DNA of 64,000 bases from Vespa crabro (GCF_910589235.1 NC_060960.1:8027839-8091838); one strand, 5' to 3'; counted from the stretch's first letter, positions 25,216-36,198 are shown. Notes: a model not told the origin generated them from the letters alone. Program-made: numbers and translations.

Positions 25216-25412
25216 TGATGATGATGATAGTTACCACATATGAGTCATTTTACAACTCGTGGTAAAACTAGGAAATTGTAAAAATGTTTTTACAATCCTG
25301 TGTTATTTACCGCATAAGGGTCTTTGAGCGACCCGCGGTAGAGCTGTGTTGACATGTAGGTATGAAATATGTATATATCTCGTATATATACATACAAATT
25401 ATGCAGTTATGA
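25216..25412. ncRNA. Candidate structured RNA element, copy 1
   Basis: This copy reads GATGATGATGAT and then four successive potential hairpins. Stem I is TTACCAC with GTGGTAA (25231 to 25265). Stem II is ATTGTAAAAA with TTTTTACAAT inside AGG/CCT (25270-25299). Stem III is ACCGC with GCGGT, with an inner GGG/CCC (25309-25339). Stem IV is TATGTATATAT with ATATATACATA around CTCG (about 25369-25395). The segment GTAGAGCTGTGTTGACATGT between stems III and IV is identical in all three copies. Stems I and II differ in loop or sequence from copies 2 and 3 yet remain foldable. Transcription and strand are unknown. Confidence 0.45.
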
Positions 25413-25534
25413 AAAGAAAGGGAAAAAAAATATATGATTATTCTGAATTAAAAATCAACATGCTTGGGTATCCAGGTGCACTCCTGAGTGCAATGTTGCT
25501 GCAGGCCACGGATGTCCACACAATATTTAACGAG

Positions 25535-25895
25535 CGTGACTCTATTTTTCTAACTGAAAATCTACTTTAAGAAAAGACTCTACTTTAGAACTTTAAAAAT
25601 TCAATGAATCTACTTTAATTTAAAAAGAAAAGTGCAATGACTCGACTTTAATTCTAAATGAAAAGAGAAAGAACTCAACTTTAATTAAAAAAGAAAGAAA
25701 AATGCAGAGGACTCGACTATTATCCAAAATGAAAAATTGACTCTACTCTGAAAAAATTCAATGACTCGACTATAGTTCAAGTAAAAAATTGACTCTACTC
25801 TGAAAAAATTCAATGACTCGATTTTACTTAAGAAAAAATTAAAAAGACTCTATTAATTAATTAACTGCAAAAGCTTGACTCTAATTGCAAAGATC
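25535..25895. repeat. GACTCKACT motif array
   Basis: About ten copies of a short motif, GACTCTACT or GACTCGACT with minor variants, are spaced 20-45 nt apart and separated by purine-rich A/G spacers. Two adjacent units (near 25736-25830) are almost identical, reading ATTGACTCTACTCTGAAAAA and TTCAATGACTCGA. Isolated copies of GACTCTA recur at 21084, 28266, 29711 and 29812. It looks like a minisatellite-type repeat within a longer non-coding unit. Confidence 0.65.
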
Positions 25896-26990
25896 CTAAT
25901 TTTTCACGTACGCGAGTGCGGCACACTGTAGTAAGGAGATGGAATGGTCCATCATCTCCATCCAGGAACAAACTACTACGAGCATAAGTGTCAACGTGGT
26001 AAAAGGGTAAATGTAACTTTGATAAGACCACAAGCCATTAACGAAGAGTTCGACATTCCGACTATCTTTGAAAAATGACTTGTAGTCGATAGTTGCCCTC
26101 TTGAGCCACAATTTGTGGGGGCCTCTTCGGCATAAAGCCTCTTCTTGCTTCGTGCCCTAATCATTGCATTGGAGCATTCCCTACGTGCGACGCAAGATAA
26201 GTTTACGCATCAAAAAACGCCCTACCGTTTGAAACAACGCACCCGCAAAAATTGACATGCCGCAGTGGATTATATTATAAGAATGAAATCGTCCCTAATC
26301 TAAACCGACCTAATTCCGACCTGATCATCTCACCTTACGCAACAAGGCTCAAACCACTCGTGTTAACGCACGCATTGAACGAGACGCAATAGTCGCAAGC
26401 TAAAGGGAGTTGGGAAGTAAACAACGCATTGGCTGTTTTTTTTTTGTTTTTTTTTTTTTTTTTATTACTTAACCTAACGAGCGGTAAGTGCTTGCGACGT
26501 AAAGTATCGATTTCTTCTAAATAATATAACCACTGAGGTATGGCAAAATTCACAAATGAATCACCCCAAACGACACTGACGAATCTCAACACGTATTCTC
26601 AACTGCGTTTTCTACTCTACCTGGGTGCGTCTCGATTTTCTAATGATCTTTATTTATTTATTCATTTATTTATTTAATTAAAAAAAAAAACACTAGAAAA
26701 AAAATAAAAGATTCATATATAAATATTTGAATTAACCCGTAAAGCTATCCTAGCCTGTGGACAATCAATGGACTCAAAGAATCCACCAATCGTGCACAAT
26801 TACACAGGCACATTTAATCGAATGCTCCAGCAAACATGATATTCATTTTAATCGTTGAACCTATTAAAAACTAAGATTAACTGCTTGCACTTAAAAGATG
26901 AAAAAAGTTTTGGTAAAAAGTTAAAACCACGAGCATTGTAATGTTTCCAGTATTTTGTAATGTTTTAAGTATGTAAGTAGATTCTAATTT
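25896..26990. other. GC-richer, CpG-bearing non-coding segment
   Basis: Base composition shifts clearly here (for example 26090-26400, with many CpG), without a supported protein. ORFs such as the 71-codon minus-strand frame at 25896-26111 have no domain and no splice-site context. A long T-run lies at about 26436-26462. The segment sits between the motif array and the second structured element and may belong to the same transcript. Confidence 0.4.
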
Positions 26991-27034
26991 GAGCAAAGGC
27001 TCACACAAACGGAGGAGGAGGAGGAGAAGTTTGA

Positions 27035-27230
27035 TGATGATGATGATCATATCATAATAGTTACCACATTGTGGTAAAAGTAGAGTTGCAAAATATCTTA
27101 TACAACTCTATTACATTGTACACCGCATAAGGGCCTTTGAGCGACCCGCGGTAGAGCTGTGTTGACATGTAGGTATGAAATATGTATATATCTCGTATAT
27201 ATACATACACATTATGCAGTTATGAAATTT
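27035..27230. ncRNA. Candidate structured RNA element, copy 2
   Basis: Preceded by GGAGGAGGAGGAGG and GATGATGATGATGAT. Stem I is TTACCAC/GTGGTAA with a 3-nt loop (27061-27077). Stem II is AGAGTTG/CAACTCT (about 27082-27109). Stem III is ACCGC/GCGGT with GGG/CCC inside (about 27122-27152). Stem IV is the TATGTATATAT hairpin (about 27182-27208). From the start of stem III to the end of stem IV this copy is nearly identical to copies 1 and 3. Upstream it matches copy 3 better than copy 1. Confidence 0.45.
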
Positions 27231-28290
27231 CAGGATCAAAAAAAAAAATATGTAGATTCGTAAATATTTCAAGAATCGCGAAGTGCAAGCGTTAATTTAT
27301 AACTAAGTATCGAACGAGTTCAAAATCCTTTGCTAAGTTCAAAAGATATGGAATCTAATGTTCTCATTGAGTGCAAAGTTTTTCGAACTGTTTTATACTG
27401 ATATATCGCGCGATGTAAAGTGTCAGCAAAAAAGAAGAAAAAAAAAAAAAGAAAAAAAAGGGAATAAAAAATAATTCAGTCATGCTGAATGATTGTAAAA
27501 TTTGCTGAAACTTCACAAATCCCCAGAGACGGGACTTCCCACTCCTAAGTGAGAATCGGATCCAAAGTCTTCCGGTCCCTACCTACTTATTTAAAATAAA
27601 TTATGACATTCACTCAGAAAAGATATGCTACCTGCCTGCCTATTACCTATATTTAAAAAGTGCAAAGCATTCACACCAACACATACACTCCACGGTTCTC
27701 TCACATTCCACCAGGGTGCAAAAGCCTACACTAGAGAGTATGCCCCGGGGCACCTCCGACACCCCAGTTCAAACGCGTATTGTTCTAATGTATTAGGAGT
27801 ACGTACCAATTGCTGAAATCGACTGCCACGGCTAATGATTATTGCATATATGTCTAATGCAAAAATACTAGTACATACTAGTATATACATGAATACTAGT
27901 AATATATACGAGTATTTCAAATTTTCCACAGAAAAATGCGGCAACTATGCAAAACGATATTAATATAATAAGATATTTATTATTAAGTAAAAAATTATCG
28001 CGAAACGATGTACAATGCACCACCTAAAACGCACATACAAGTGCAAGGTACACCGTGCAATCACCAGCACAATGACAGCCGCCAAAAGGAAAAAAATTAA
28101 AACTAAACCCACGCAGACCGTTTCTCACCCATACGAGTAACACCTGGGCAAACGCATAGATGAGAACGCAGAAAGCATGGGGGGGAGAAACGGGTATTAG
28201 TATAATTAGTGCTGAAAATCCTGAACTAAAAAATGATTAACTTATAAACTAGGCCTAAACGGGCTGTGACTCTACGAGTCTCATTGCTTA
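27231..28290. other. Spacer between structured elements 2 and 3
   Basis: Mixed composition with a purine tract (about 27430-27470) and GC-richer patches (27520-27800, 28010-28190). No coding region is supported. The short CTAGTA-rich stretch near 27868-27915 is a local repeat. Confidence 0.4.
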
Positions 28291-28309
28291 CCTTATTAGC
28301 AAGGACTCA

Positions 28310-28536
28310 AACAAAAGGAGGAAGAGGGGGAGGGAGTTAATGATGATAATAATAATTATAATAGTTACCACGTCGTGGTAAAATTAGAGTTGCAAAAAAC
28401 CTTATACAACTCTATTACATTGCACACCGCATAAGGGCCTTTGAGCGACCCGCGGTAGAGCTGTGTTGACATGTAGGTATGAAATATGCATATATCTCGT
28501 ATATATACATACACATTATGCGGTTATGAAATTGGA
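28310..28536. ncRNA. Candidate structured RNA element, copy 3
   Basis: Preceded by GGAGGAAGAGGGGGAGGG and GATGATAATAATAAT. Stem I is TTACCAC/GTGGTAA with loop GTC (about 28365-28381). Stem II is AGAGTTG/CAACTCT. Stem III is ACCGC/GCGGT with GGG/CCC inside. Stem IV has one change (TATGCATATAT) that creates a single mismatch. The core after stem III is almost identical to the other copies, 1.3 and 3.1 kb away. Confidence 0.45.
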
Positions 28537-28554
28537 TAATGAGAGAATATTTAT

Positions 28555-28640
28555 TGAAAAATTTAATTTATTGAAATATTTAATTTATTGAAAAATTTAA
28601 TTTATTGAAATATTTAATTTATTGAAATATTTAATTTATA
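28555..28640. repeat. Short tandem repeat, ~19-bp unit
   Basis: Five head-to-tail copies of TTTAATTTATTGAAAWATT, directly after structured element 3. Confidence 0.9.
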
Positions 28641-30534
28641 TAAAAAACAACCTCGGACGATTCCTTTCATCAAATGGCTGTTCTAATGAAAGAACGAGAT
28701 TATGATCCACCACTTGCCTGACAGAATCTATCCGTCGCGGAAGGGGTTTGTCTTCTTGTTCATTTTTTGGTATATCAATATATCGAAATATCGAAGTAAA
28801 TCGCGATTAAATAGACTAAGTACGAAGCAATGCATGTAACGTAGACCACGTTATATGCTTTATTTGGACGAAATCGGGTAAATAAATGCCCGATTTCATT
28901 ACTAATATCGCGAGCAAAGACGAAGAGAGAAAAAAAGTGCTAATTAATAGCACTGTTAATTAAACGACTTTGAAACAAGAAGACCCTAGCCTGACATCTA
29001 TATAATAATAATAAAAAATTCACAAGAAAAGAGCTAACTACACATATAGGGAACCACTCGTGAATAAAATCGAAGATCTTAATCACGGACACTTTTGCTC
29101 GTTTTGGACAATGGGACATCAACGAATACAACCAGTAACCCGTACCGATATGGACCTTTCATCCTCGGCATGATGGGCACCAGAGGAACTTTAAATTTTT
29201 CACTTACTGCTTAAGAAGTTCTGCGATGGCTCCAAAACACTCGTCCCCCTCGACGTTGGTCGAATGATGTCGTGAAGTTGGTTGAAATTATTGTTGAATC
29301 GATGAAACGTTGAATCGTTGATTAATCTGTAATTAAAAAGAATCGCAAAAGAAATTTAATTATATGTTCCATTATAAAGGAATATGTTCAATGAATAAAA
29401 ATGATTAAAAAAATATGATTTAATCAATGAACGAGAAATAATGATTAGAATAAAGAAATATATTTACATGTGATTGTATCCAGACGAAGCTTTATATTCG
29501 TTGATAAAGATGAAGAGGAAGAATTATTAAATTCACACTTTCGACCATAACAATATTTATCGCAACGCAATCCTCTTCCACCGAATTGGCCGAAAGTGTG
29601 TTAATGATTCTAACAACACGGCGAACAAATAGTTTTAACAAGAATATGACATAAATTCTTGTTTTCCGATTTACTAACGCGACCGAAAAATTCTAATCGG
29701 CGAACAACACTGACTCTAATTCGCGCTTTTATTTTATTTTAATTTTAAAGCAATCTATTCGATTGCAAAAAAAAAAGATCATTTCGCACAAGCACTGACT
29801 CTATGATCGCATTGCGCGCGATCAACAACTTTGAAGACCTGTTAAAGAAAAATTGTTAAAGCAAGCTGTGGCGTTTACTTCTACAATTTATATCGTATTA
29901 AATATTATATATTAACTATAAAATATTAAATATTATATATCATATTATTCAAATTACATGAACTAAAATTATGAACTTGTATTACATCTTTTGTATGCAA
30001 TAATAACAAAAAGAAAAAAGAAACCATTCAAAAGATGTAACGGCAAAACTTTGTAAACTATATTAAAATAAATGAATATATAAAAGCAAACGATCAAAAT
30101 CGCGTTGTATCTATCTTTTAAAAATGGATATGATCGCGATAGGGATACCTTCACAGAAATATACTAATTGCATGGATATCTATAAATCAGAATAGATATA
30201 GCATTAAAGTAAAACTAGACAAGGAATGATAACATTAACATTATAATATTTCATAATATTAATTAAACGATTAAACGTATCTTGAAATTTTATTCTATTT
30301 TAATGTAACTTTTATTATATTTTAATTAAATTTTTATCGTACTCGGTGCTTCTTAATATTCTTTAAATTCAATGTTAATTCAATTTAAATACAATGTAAA
30401 ATTTGCTAACAAAATTTTTAATGAATTAAAATTTTATCAAAAATATTATCTAATGCACCGAACGTCAGCCATTGGCCCGGCAGTGCGTACGTTGCATAAT
30501 ATAAAATATGTAAACATTCGCAATACCGATTTCC
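28641..30534. other. Non-coding stretch with possible minus-strand exon
   Basis: No supported gene. On the minus strand an acceptor-like TTAATTACAG (near 29330) and a strong donor (GCA then GTAAGTG, near 29205) bracket about 115 nt and could be an exon of a non-coding transcript. A possible retroelement relic lies at 29095-29190. The sequence around 29700-29830 is CpG-richer and holds two more GACTCTA motifs. Confidence 0.3.
29095..29190 (-). pseudogene. Possible LTR-retroelement integrase relic
   Basis: One minus-strand frame stays open for about 35 codons and contains PRMKGPYRYGLLVVFVDV, which resembles the start of the catalytic core of gypsy-type integrases (a Gly-Pro turn followed by a hydrophobic strand ending in an acidic residue). 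No other domain, LTR or continuation is visible, so it would be a small decayed fragment. It could also be chance. Confidence 0.25.
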
Positions 30535-30572
30535 GGATCTCACCACATGGAGGTTGCTGCGTATGGAGATCC
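30535..30572. ncRNA. Conserved hairpin element, copy B
   Basis: GGATCTC (30535-30541) pairs with GAGATCC (30566-30572) around ACCACATGGAGGTTGCTGC and a short remainder. It is the partner of copy A at 21037-21072, 9.5 kb away in the same orientation. The flanking bases (CGATTTCC just upstream) are also shared. Confidence 0.4.
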
Positions 30573-31130
30573 ATTTATAAATTTATAAAAATTCATTTAT
30601 AAAAATCCAAGAGTATTATTAATATAGAATAAAATTAATTAAATTCATGAATAAATATGTGTAACGTATATAAAATGTATATGATGTGTAAATCTGCTTA
30701 TTCAACACATAAATCCTACATATATTGAAGTCTAATATGATATAAAATAAGATTAATAATTCATAAATGATTAAATCAAACTTATGAAACATTCTATATA
30801 ATATAAATGAAAAGCTAGACGGACTAGAATTAACGAAGCGAGAGCAGGTCTAAACACGTCTGAAATGCTGCGTATCCAAACTAGAAATGCGTGATACATT
30901 AGTAAGAACAAACAAGAAGGTCGAGTCAAGGTTCTCGATCGTCCTTTGACGATAGTTTACAGTTTACATCTGCTTTTGCTGGTATGTACTTTCTAAATTC
31001 TCTGAATAATATATATACAAATACATACATCGCTATTAATTTTTGTTTTTATAATTGCCAAAGACTGGAAATTCGTAGACATTATTAGAGCGGGAAATTT
31101 AAAGCTATTATCTATATCTTAATACTATCT

Positions 31131-31137
31131 TTCTTTC

Positions 31138-31219
<82 letters not shown>

Positions 31220-31230
31220 ACACACACACA
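31131..31230. repeat. CT then CA microsatellite
   Basis: CT run of about 90 bp with a few interruptions, passing into a short CA run. Confidence 0.95.
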
Positions 31231-31454
31231 TTCTATTAAGAGCCATATTTATTTAAAAACATAAACTTACGTATGCGTGCAAGACAATTACGTTTCAAAC
31301 ATTATTTCTATTGTACTACGTAGTTTTCATAGTTTTTATGCTACTCGGAAAATTGAAAAATATTATATCGATATAGAGTAAAAAATTAATTGTATGCGAT
31401 TATATATGCGAGCAAGATTTATCGATATTTGTATCTGTCCGTAAGAAAGATATC

Positions 31455-31456
31455 TA

Positions 31457-31492
<36 letters not shown>

Positions 31493-31493
31493 C
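31455..31493. repeat. TG/TA compound microsatellite
   Basis: TG run followed directly by a TA run. Confidence 0.95.
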
Positions 31494-31789
31494 AATCGAA
31501 ATACAATCGAACATGATTAATTAAAGAAGAAATATTAATTAGAGCACCATTAAAGGACAAGAAAAGTATCGATATCTCAAAAATAAAACTGGAAAATTCG
31601 AGAAATAAATATGACGTCATAACTCCAAAGGAGAAGCCAAAACGTCGATAATATTTTCGCGGATATTTTTTAAACAAGACGATGTCACGATTTGCGAATA
31701 TATATGCGTGGAAATCGCATTTTGGGAAATCGATTGATATATAAAATAAAGATATACTTTAAAAAAGAATATATTAATGACCTGTAATT

Positions 31790-31935
31790 AACGAGACGAC
31801 GAAGGCGTGCTGTGACTAATACGACGAAATAATTCTAAATGGCGGAATCACCAATAGCAAGAAGCCTAAATGGATCCAGGCGCATGCGCAGTACGCCACT
31901 TGTGCAATAGCCTCCCCACTCCCACGAAGCATGTA
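31790..31935. promoter_or_regulatory. CpG-bearing promoter-like patch with NRF-1/Ewg-type site
   Basis: Inside AT-rich DNA this patch has many CpGs, a CCAAT box (31851-31856 region), an AAATGGCGG motif and GGCGCATGCGCAG near 31879-31891. That last sequence fits the palindromic GCGCATGCGC binding site of NRF-1/Erect wing proteins. The nearest recognised start (HGSNAT, 33514) is 1.6 kb away, so it may serve HGSNAT or an unannotated transcript reading leftward. Confidence 0.45.
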
Positions 31936-33513
31936 ATTTTTCGATCTATTATACAAAAATATGGAAACATTAAAAATATGATATAAGAATTTAAAAACTA
32001 CTTAAATGGATACTATGTTAGTCCAAACTAACAAAATTAATCATTAAAATTAGATAGCTATAGAAATATAATTAAAAAATACGAAAAAAAATTTAAATAA
32101 CTTTTACTTTCTATAATTTTGTAATTATTTAAACAATGAATAATGAATACGGAATACAATAGATCAATATTTAAACAATAATAGATTCGCATTAATATTA
32201 CATTGCTCGTAATACGCATAAAATATAAAATAATTTTAACTTAATATTAAATACATTTTAATTTTGATCTAAGAGTTATTGGTTATACATAATATCGATA
32301 AAAGTGAACGATAGATTGACTTTAACGAATATCGAAATAGTTTTCTTTTGCCTTTTGAAGAGTAACCATCGAAATTCTCTCTTTCCATACAACTAAACTT
32401 AAATAAATTATAATTTTGATAATTTTAGAATTATTTAAACAATTTCAATGTTAATCTATCTCATTTTCAACCAGCTACCATTTTTTATTTCGACCTAAAT
32501 CGCGAATAAGTGTTTTTGAGCCATTGCAGAACTACTTAAATAGTAAATGAATTTTTAAGTCCCTCCGATCATTCAATCATGTCGTGGATAAAAGATCCAA
32601 ATCGGCACGAATGATCGGTTGTAATTAATCAATATAAAAGCATTGAATAACCACGAGTAAATTTTTTCGGAAATTTAATCGTAGATACGATATGGATCTT
32701 CATATGCAGGAACTTCCACAAAATGAAATTTGAGTCGATATTATTTGCAATATATAGAATTTTAGACTTAGACTAGATTAGATCATATGTAAATATATAT
32801 TATACCGTAAGTACTATCGAGCATAATATATGACCACATGTCTTCATGCATTTCCAAAATGTTTTTTTTTCTTTTTTCATATCATTCTAAAAATTAAAGT
32901 ACTCTCATTTTACATTATTAATCGTATTACAAAAAATACAGATAAAATTAGACTTAACAAAATTCTAAAATAATATCCTAGAAATTGCTTGCCATTATAA
33001 GAGGGTAAACCAACATAAGCTTATACGCCGATATAGTAGATGCATAATTAGAACATCGTTCTCCGGTTGCACTTGTAGTTCATATTTTGTCCGTAATTGT
33101 CGCTGAAGTCACACAGATTTCAAGTGAAAGGTGATGAACATCCTTAATTAGTGCGTAATTGTCATTTTAATATTTAAGTATCATAATTATTTAATACTCA
33201 CAATTATTTGCTTAAAACAATAAAATATTGGATGCTATTAATTAGCAGGTAATATAAATAATAACAATATAATGCAAGATTTTTCTTTATAATAGTTTTT
33301 ATATTGAATGTTAGTTATCAAATTGTTATGATTCTCTTGATAGTAAGTTATTTATACAATTTTGTTTGGTAATATATATTCAAAATTTATATAAAAGTAA
33401 TATTTATTAAAATCTAAATATAATATGTGTATATGTTATTTTAATGACGATACCTATTTGGTTTTTACAGTTAGAAAAAGTAATGTGTTAATATCAAATG
33501 CATAAAACAAAAT

Positions 33514-36198
33514 ATGGCTTCTATCATGAAACAAGCAACTAATATTTGTTTAAATCCGAATGCATCACTTGGAATTGATCAAGCATGTTTTAGTATTATA
33601 AATAAATATAAACATAATCTTACATTCTATTCTACCTTTTCTGAATGTAGATTGGTATGTATTTACAATAAAGCAAATGTTATAATTTAAATATCTATAT
33701 ATATGCAAAATAATACTTACGTTATTTATTCTACGTAGTGTCGTGGGATACCAACAACCAATTTATCTGCAGAAAGTAATACAACATTATTAGTGTCTAC
33801 AAAATATCCACTTCATATGTATTATATGAGTAATCATTATGAGTGGTGTCAGTAAGTAAAAAATATATACACATATGTGTACATAAATATAGTCAGATGT
33901 TTTCATTAAATTCTTCACTAAGTATATAATTATGTTTATAAATTTCCATGTAGCACAACATATGCATTTAAAGAACATGGAAGTTATGGATGGAATCTCT
34001 CTGCTGAAAAAATATGTTCAAATGTTTATATAATTAATGAACCATCTGATGCTTATTTTCGTAAGCTATATATCTTTACTTTGTCATAAAAAAATGTTTC
34101 TAATACATTATTTCTATACTATAATTAAAATTATAGTATATAATTTGATTACGATTTTATTTTCCAGCATTACTAGCAGCATTAATGATATTAATTATAT
34201 CAATAATTATAATGCAAATAGGAAAAGTAATTGTGAGAGCTATAAAATATTATTTTTGGCAAAATACAACGTTCATCCATGATGTAAGTACATAAAATTC
34301 AGATAATCATAATAAGATATCTAAATAGTTATTAAATTTATTATTTTTCTAATAACATATTATCTTTTAAATGATAATCTTATATTATCTTTTCAAATGT
34401 GTTATTATAAAGGATTTAACAAGATTACAAGAATCTGAAAGTCCAATTCCAGCAGCAATGAATATAACTCGGTTAAGTACAAGGATCCAATCAATTGATA
34501 CGTTTCGAGGGTAATTCTGTTTCTAAAGTTAAATAAATTTTATATATAATATTTTTGTATCTTTATAATAAAATATTCATCTTCTGTTCTAGTATTGCTA
34601 TACTGTTAATGATATTTGTTAATAATGGAGGAGGAAAGTATGTATTTTTCAATCATAGTGCTTGGTTTGGCCTTACTGTTGCTGACTTAGTGCTTCCTTG
34701 GTAAATTATTATTAATTAATTTTTTTTATGTGATTAAATCAGATATATTATAAGATTATATCGCAGGTTTGCATGGATAATGGGTTTGACAATAGCAATA
34801 TCAAAAAGAGCAGAGCTTCGCAATACATCTTCACGATCAAAAATAATTTTACGTAATTTTACCAGATCACTGATATTAATATTTTTTGGTTTAATGATTA
34901 ATAGTCAAAAAAGTGAATATTTACAAGATCTCCGTTTTCCTGGTGTTCTACAACTTTTAGCAATTTCCTATTTTGTCTGCGCTGTGATAGAGACAATATT
35001 TATGAAATCGCATATACAGGTTCGTTTCTTTTATTTATTTAAATAAACTTTTTATTTAAAAAGACTTTAAAAAGAGTGAGAAAATAATATTGCTAAATTG
35101 ATTGTTGCAGTTTGAACGATTCTTTATTTTAGGAGATATTCTACAGAATTGGATTCAGTGGTTAATCATTTTAACTATTGTTGCTGCTCACACTTTAATA
35201 ACTTTTCTCTTGCCAGTCCCAAATTGTCCAAAAGGGTATTTAGGACCAGGGGGATATGATACTTTCAAAAAGTACATAAATTGTACTGGTGGTGCAGCTG
35301 GTTATATAGACAGATATGTCTTTGGTAATCACATGTACTCTCAGACAAAAAATCCTGTGTATGGAGTTATATTACAGCATGATCCTGAAGGCATGTTATT
35401 ATTAGTTTTAAACATACATTTTCTTCAATATATATATTATACATGTTTAATGTAATATTTTCTAGGAATTATGAATACTATATCAGCCATATTTATCGTC
35501 TATTTGGGGATCCATGCAGGCAAAATTTTACTATATTATTATCAATGTAGTTCAAAGATCTTAAGATGGTTGTTGTGGTCATTGATTATGGTAAATTATT
35601 TTTCTATGTTATGTAATAAATACATACATATATGTATAAAAATTTATGCAAAATTCTATTTAACTCATTTGATATATTAACAAAAAAAAGTGTATAAGTA
35701 AAAAAGATACATATTATGTGATTATATTAATTTAGGGTATTATTGCTGGAGTGTTATGCGACTTTAGTAAAGAAGATGGTATAATACCACTTAGCAAAAA
35801 AATGATGACAATTTCGTTTGTATTGACAACATGCAGCTTTGCTTTTCTTTTATTTGCTATATTGTATTACTTAATTGACTATAAGCAATTTTGGACTGGA
35901 GCACCATTCATATATGCAGGTCTGTAAATAATACAAAATATATTTATAATTGTAACCATTAGTATTCTTTTAATTTAAATGCATTTCCGAGCATATGTAT
36001 ATAAAATTTTGTTGTACAGGAGCTAATTCAATATTTCTTTATATTGGACATACTGTTACAATGGGATTATTTCCTTGGTCATGGAAAGAAAATTATCCAA
36101 CACATTCTACTCAACTTGTTATAAATCTGTGGACAACAACATTATGGTTATTTATTTCATATATACTTTATAAAAAGGATATTGTAATTACAGTCTAA
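33514..36198 (+). CDS. Hgsnat: Heparan-alpha-glucosaminide N-acetyltransferase
   Basis: Multi-pass lysosomal membrane enzyme that transfers acetyl from cytosolic acetyl-CoA to terminal glucosamine of heparan sulfate during its breakdown. Eleven plus-strand exons (33514-33654, 33739-33851, 33954-34060, 34168-34283, 34413-34510, 34593-34700, 34767-35019, 35111-35390, 35466-35590, 35736-35919, 36020-36198) give 567 aa. Family hallmarks are RIQSIDTFRG (loop after the first membrane helix, exon 5), NHSAWFGLTVADLVLPWF, LRFPGVLQLLAISYFV, PVPNCPKGYLGPGG with NCTGGAAGYIDR, and LGIHAGKILLYYY. The exon 4 segment LLAALMILIISIIIMQIG is the first membrane helix after a luminal, Cys-containing N-terminal part. 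The exon 8 donor appears to be GC rather than GT (CTGAAG then GCATGT). No clear signal peptide is seen before the luminal part; an upstream coding exon is possible. Confidence 0.93.

Larger units (their letters stand above)
30573..33513. other. HGSNAT upstream region
   Basis: No coding gene is visible. It contains a long CT/CA microsatellite, a TG/TA microsatellite and a promoter-like patch at 31790-31935. A second GC-richer patch at about 33045-33130, ending in a possible donor (AAAG then GTGATG), may be the transcription start and 5' UTR exon of HGSNAT. The rest is plain AT-rich DNA. Confidence 0.4.

Noticed and set aside
25896..26111. 71-codon minus-strand ORF in the GC-richer non-coding segment
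   Set aside because: No domain, no start context, and no continuation into another exon with matching phase.
20474..33513. tRNA, snRNA or rRNA genes in the repeat block
   Set aside because: I looked for cloverleaf box A/B patterns and known RNA signatures by eye and saw none; the repeated hairpins match none that I know.
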